Position numbers and translations under genes: made by a program. From NCBI RefSeq assembly GCF_003992255.1, contig NZ_RQVA01000004.1, forward strand, positions 62,001-126,000: a stretch of DNA of 64,000 nt, given 5' to 3'. Below the pieces are notes generated by a model, which was not told where the DNA came from, made no database searches, and saw only the letters and a list, made by a program, of their open reading frames with translations. Source of the stretch: F0422 sp003992255 (GTDB taxonomy: Bacteria; Bacillota; Negativicutes; Veillonellales; Veillonellaceae). Positions 60,918 through 64,000 of this stretch are shown one piece after another. How positions within the stretch are numbered: position 1 is the stretch's first letter; each line of letters begins with the position of its first letter.

Positions 60918-62327
60918 CTAACCGATAGAACCTTCAAGTTCTAAGGTAATTAAATTATTCATTTCAACAGCGTATTCCAATGGTAATTCTTTAGAAATTG
61001 GTTCTACGAAACCACGCACAAGCATAGCTCTCGCTTCTTCTTCACTAATACCACGAGTCATCAAGTAGAAAATAGCCTCATCGGAAATGCGACCGATTTT
61101 TGCTTCATGTCCTAAATCGACATTATCATTTTCAATAGTAATAGATGGAATGGTATCGGATTGAGATTCTTGGTCCAACATCAAAGATTCACAAGATACG
61201 GTTGCTTTGGAATGGTCTGCATTTTTACCAATGTTTAATACACCACGGTAAATCGCTGTACCACCGCTCTTAGAAATAGATTTAGAGTTAACATTACTTG
61301 TTGTATGTGGTGCCGCATGAATTACTTTCGCTCCTGTATCTAGGTATTGACCTTCACCAGCAAATGTAACGCCTGTAAATTCACAGTGCGCCCCTTCACC
61401 AGCCAAGATACTCATAGGATACAAGCAAGATACAGCGGAGCCAAAGGAACCGGATACCCACTCGATAGTACCATTTTTACCAACTCGGCTACGTTTTGTA
61501 TTCAAGTTGTACATATTTTTAGACCAGTTTTCGATAGTAGAATAACGCAAAGTAGCATTATCTTTTACGAACAACTCAACGCAACCAGCATGTAAGTTAG
61601 CTACATTATATTTTGGAGCGGAACAACCTTCAATGAAGTGTGCTTTTGCGCCTTCTTCTACGATAATTAACGTATGCTCGAACTGACCTGCTCCTGGTGC
61701 ATTCAAACGGAAGTAAGACTGCAATGGAATATCTACAGTTACTCCTTTTGGCACATATACGAAGGAACCGCCAGACCACACTGCACCATGTAAAGCTGCA
61801 AATTTATGATCTGTAGGTGGCACTAATGTCATGAAATATTGTTTTACAATATCCTCATGTTCATGTAATGCTGTTTGCATATCTGTGTACACAACGCCTT
61901 GACGAATCAAGTCTTCTTGAATACTATGATATACAACTTCAGAGTCATATTGAGCTCCTACGCCAGCCAAAGAAGTTTTTTCAGCTTCTTGGATACCAAG
62001 ACGGTCAAATGTCTCTTTAATGTCATCTGGAACTTCATTCCAGTCTTCTTTCATATCAATTTTAGGTTTTACATAAGTAACGATATCGGCCATATTTAAA
62101 GCACTAATATCAGGCACCCAATTAGGAACATCTAATTTATTGTAAATTTCAAGAGATTTTAAACGGAAATCTAACATCCATTGTGGCTCATTTTTGTTAG
62201 CCCACATTTCACGAATGATATCTTCTGTTAAACCAGCTTCTGATTTATAGGAGAATTCAAATTCATTACGAATGTCATAGACGCCGCGATCCATCTCCTC
62301 AATATGAGTTTTCTTTCTCGCTTCCAT
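60918..62327 (-). CDS. sufB: SUF scaffold subunit SufB
   Basis: This 469-aa core scaffold carries the nascent cluster. Typical segments are YDIRNEFEFSYKSEAGLT at the N-terminus, PLQSYFRLNAPGAGQFEHTL, IEGCSAPKYN and the C-terminal YLMTRGISEEEARAMLVRGF. AGGAGG precedes the ATG, with sufC 9 bp upstream. Confidence 0.97.
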   Translation of the reverse strand: MEARKKTHIEEMDRGVYDIRNEFEFSYKSEAGLTEDIIREMWANKNEPQWMLDFRLKSLEIYNKLDVPNWVPDISALNMADIVTYVKPKIDMKEDWNEVPDDIKETFDRLGIQEAEKTSLAGVGAQYDSEVVYHSIQEDLIRQGVVYTDMQTALHEHEDIVKQYFMTLVPPTDHKFAALHGAVWSGGSFVYVPKGVTVDIPLQSYFRLNAPGAGQFEHTLIIVEEGAKAHFIEGCSAPKYNVANLHAGCVELFVKDNATLRYSTIENWSKNMYNLNTKRSRVGKNGTIEWVSGSFGSAVSCLYPMSILAGEGAHCEFTGVTFAGEGQYLDTGAKVIHAAPHTTSNVNSKSISKSGGTAIYRGVLNIGKNADHSKATVSCESLMLDQESQSDTIPSITIENDNVDLGHEAKIGRISDEAIFYLMTRGISEEEARAMLVRGFVEPISKELPLEYAVEMNNLITLELEGSIG

Positions 62328-62336
62328 GAGATCCTC

Positions 62337-63080
62337 CTATACTAAATTTTTATATGCGTCATAGCCTTTTTCTTCGATTTCACGAACGAGTTCAGGGCCA
62401 CCAGTTTTTACAATACGACCATCGATTAGGATATGTACGAAGTTTGGCTGTAATTTTTGAAGAATTTGATTGTGGTGAGTGATGATCAACACCGCATTCT
62501 CTTCATTATGAAAACGGTTTACACCTTCAGATACGATACGAACAGCATCTACGTCAAGACCGGAATCAGTTTCATCAAGGATAGCCAATTTAGGATTTAA
62601 AATAGACATTTGAAGAATTTCATTTTTCTTTCTTTCACCACCGGAGAAACCTTCGTTCACATAACGGTTAGCGTAAGAAGTATCGAAGGATAACTCTTCC
62701 ATTTTAGCTTTTAATTCTTTTTTGAAAGCCAAGGCACGTACGTTTTCACCAGTAATTGTGTTTTTAGCTGTACGGATGAAGTTTTCTACTGTAATACCAG
62801 GTACAGAAATTGGATGTTGGAAGGACATGAAAATGCCTTTTTTTGCACGATCGTTTACAGCTTCTTCAGTGATATTCTCGCCATCAAATACGATAGAACC
62901 TTCTGTTACTTCATAAGCAGGGTTGCCCATGATTACATTGGCCAATGTAGACTTACCTGCACCATTCGTGCCCATTACTACATGGATCTCACCTTTATTA
63001 ATTGTTAAATTGATGCCTTTTAAGATTTCTTTCTCTTCAATAGAGGCACGTACATTGTCTACGCGAAGTAATTCTGCCAC
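62337..63080 (-). CDS. sufC: SUF ATPase SufC
   Basis: This 247-aa ABC-type ATPase energises SufBD. Walker A is GTNGAGKSTLANVI, the signature FSGGERKKNEILQM and Walker B LAILDETDSGLDVD. I favour the GTG at 63080 as start, because AAGGAG then lies eight bases upstream. A GTG three codons earlier (63089) is too close to that site. It is first in the sufCBDSU operon, behind a structured leader. Confidence 0.95.
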   Translation of the reverse strand: MAELLRVDNVRASIEEKEILKGINLTINKGEIHVVMGTNGAGKSTLANVIMGNPAYEVTEGSIVFDGENITEEAVNDRAKKGIFMSFQHPISVPGITVENFIRTAKNTITGENVRALAFKKELKAKMEELSFDTSYANRYVNEGFSGGERKKNEILQMSILNPKLAILDETDSGLDVDAVRIVSEGVNRFHNEENAVLIITHHNQILQKLQPNFVHILIDGRIVKTGGPELVREIEEKGYDAYKNLV

Positions 63081-63164
63081 GTATGTCACTCCTTATCAAA
63101 TTAAGATATTATATAAAAAAGAAGACTAGTTAGGTCTTAGACTGTGTCGAATGCCGTAAAAAAA

Positions 63165-63222
63165 CGGATTCCACCAAAGTGTAATCCGCTGTCATATTCA
63201 TAGTATGAGAACGCCACTTTGG
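63165..63222 (-). promoter_or_regulatory. attenuator-like leader of the suf operon
   Basis: On the minus strand CGGATT/AATCCG (63165-63170, 63183-63188) followed by T7 forms a terminator whose loop holds CACTTTGG. That loop can instead pair with CCAAAGTG upstream (63215-63222 with 63174-63181), enclosing a TCATA/TATGA hairpin. The two folds exclude each other, as in an attenuator. A second weak terminator-like AAGAC/GTCTT stem follows near 63122-63138. The ligand or trigger is unknown. Confidence 0.55.
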
Positions 63223-63254
63223 CCTACATCTAAAATAGTAAATATACTATCTGT

Positions 63255-63283
63255 ATTATACCGTGTATAGACTGGAACCGCAA
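63255..63283 (-). promoter_or_regulatory. promoter of the suf operon
   Basis: On the minus strand TTGCGG (63278-63283) and TATAAT (63255-63260) with 17 bp spacing, followed by a leader of about 170 nt. The stretch 63284-63479 is AT-rich and shows no gene. Confidence 0.6.
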
Positions 63284-63479
63284 GCTAATTTCTACTATTT
63301 AACTATGATTTTGATGATATATAAACATATCATCTATTCATTTATAGCAATATTGAAATTTAATTTCTCTACCAAGAGACTCAACAATATTTATTATACT
63401 GAATTTTCTCAATATTGTAAATGCTATTCCCTTTAATTTTTAGGGATATAACTATAATTTATTCAAATATTTTAATAAA

Positions 63480-63564
63480 AAATAGTATACATAGACCTAC
63501 TCCTCATCAACGGCGACTACAATAGTAGTTGCCCCCAATTCGACGTACACTATGTATACTATTT
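63480..63564 (-). terminator. large hairpin terminator after lysA
   Basis: A perfect 15-bp inverted repeat (63480-63494 and 63550-63564) is followed by T6 on the minus strand. The 55-nt loop contains another 9-bp stem (GGCGACTAC with GTAGTTGCC, one wobble). It lies about 55 bp after the lysA stop. Confidence 0.75.
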
Positions 63565-63619
63565 ACATTCATGAACCGTATACGAAATTCACTCTACACA
63601 TAATATATAAATATATCTA

Positions 63620-64000
63620 TTATAACTTAGAGAAATCTAACGTAGCAAAATAATCATCAAGCGTTTCTGCACGGCGAATTTCTGTAACGCTACCATCTTC
63701 ATGTAATAGCAATTCAGCAGAACGCAATTTGCCATTGTAATTGAAGCCCATTGCATGACCATGTGCACCTGCATCATGAATCACAATGCGGTCGCCCATA
63801 TCGATTTTTGGCAATTGACGATCAATGGCAAACTTATCATTATTTTCACATAAAGACCCAGTTACATCATAGGTCATTGTAGCAGGTTCATTTTCTTTAC
63901 CCATCACAGTAATATGATGATAAGATCCATATAAAGCTGGACGCATCAAGTTAGACATACATGCATCTAAGCCAATGTAATGTTTATAAATATCTTTTTT
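63620..64000 (-). CDS. lysA: diaminopimelate decarboxylase LysA, C-terminal part (runs off the window)
   Basis: The frame is open to the window edge, so the 5' part of the gene lies outside; 126 codons are visible. The visible end has LysA features: MRPALYGSYHHITVMG, DVTGSLCENNDKFA with the active-site Cys contributed across the dimer, and IHDAGAHGHAMGFNYN. LysA is a PLP enzyme that makes lysine from meso-diaminopimelate. An internal ATG at 63958 is not the true start, because the family sequence continues upstream (GLDAC before it). A related carboxynorspermidine decarboxylase is less likely. Confidence 0.88.
   Translation of the reverse strand, partial: KKDIYKHYIGLDACMSNLMRPALYGSYHHITVMGKENEPATMTYDVTGSLCENNDKFAIDRQLPKIDMGDRIVIHDAGAHGHAMGFNYNGKLRSAELLLHEDGSVTEIRRAETLDDYFATLDFSKL

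Noticed and set aside
63165..63188. T-box riboswitch in front of suf
   Set aside because: GGTGGAATCCG recalls the T-box bulge, but there is no specifier hairpin, and an amino-acid-starvation switch does not fit Fe-S assembly genes.
1..64000. tRNA, rRNA, CRISPR array, complete insertion sequence or prophage
   Set aside because: I looked through the intergenic regions and saw no cloverleaf with TTCGA outside tmRNA, no regularly spaced repeats and no transposase or integrase.

Overview
The window looks like chromosomal DNA from a Veillonella-type organism (Negativicutes: Firmicutes-lineage anaerobes with an outer membrane). The gene set is Firmicutes-like: the rpsB-tsf-pyrH-frr-uppS-cdsA-dxr-rseP-ispG-proS cluster, PolC, SigH, SecG, SufCBDSU and MutSL without MutH. 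However, it also carries a classical outer-membrane autotransporter whose C-terminus ends in Phe, so the cell has two membranes. Base composition is AT-rich, with strong AGGAGG-type ribosome binding sites almost everywhere. The genus is inferred from gene content and protein character; no database was searched.

Layout, left to right. 0.1-0.75 kb: an unrecognised plus-strand gene and two terminators. 0.76-5.4 kb (minus): small siroheme/4Fe-4S protein, hemW, lepA, mnmA. 5.4-7.5 kb: an AT-rich accessory patch with a candidate structured small RNA, short hypothetical genes, two paralogous MPRGG-x-REGAGR proteins and broken remnants. 7.5-22 kb (minus): a long translation-quality, DNA-repair and RNA-decay cluster (ynbB-like, miaA, rsmJ-like, mutL, mutS, miaB, P-loop/Asp23 fusion, PHP protein, smpB, rnr), then secG and sigH. 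22.1-22.5 kb: tmRNA (ssrA), divergent from sigH. 22.6-26.2 kb: the autotransporter. 26.4-36.3 kb (minus): proS to rpsB. 36.5-38.7 kb: a small secreted repeat protein, then thiC with a TPP riboswitch. 39-42.1 kb (plus): a split pyruvate formate-lyase (catalytic chain plus separate glycyl-radical chain) and its activase. 42.4-43.5 kb: a GltS-type transporter. 43.6-55.4 kb (minus): comEA, comEC, holA, a VanW protein, polC, gntK and gntP in one tightly packed co-directional run. 55.4-56.7 kb: M29 aminopeptidase. 56.9-58.1 kb: HAD phosphatase and a BFD-like [2Fe-2S] protein. 58.2-63.1 kb (minus): the sufCBDSU operon behind a leader with mutually exclusive hairpins. 63.6 kb to the edge: the 3' end of lysA.

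How it fits together: most of the window is core housekeeping. tmRNA and SmpB (with RNase R) form the ribosome-rescue set. The dxr/ispG/uppS genes link isoprenoid synthesis to cell-wall lipid carrier. SUF supplies Fe-S clusters to the many Fe-S enzymes here (HemW, MiaB, IspG, ThiC, PflA, siroheme protein). SigH, ComEA and ComEC suggest DNA uptake rather than sporulation.

The most unusual items are the split pyruvate formate-lyase, a PolC with no embedded exonuclease domain, a ComEC whose C-terminal nuclease-like domain lacks its metal motif, the accessory patch with its candidate sRNA, and several leader or attenuator structures (suf, thiC, rpsB, gltS). No tRNA, rRNA, CRISPR array, complete insertion sequence or prophage was seen.
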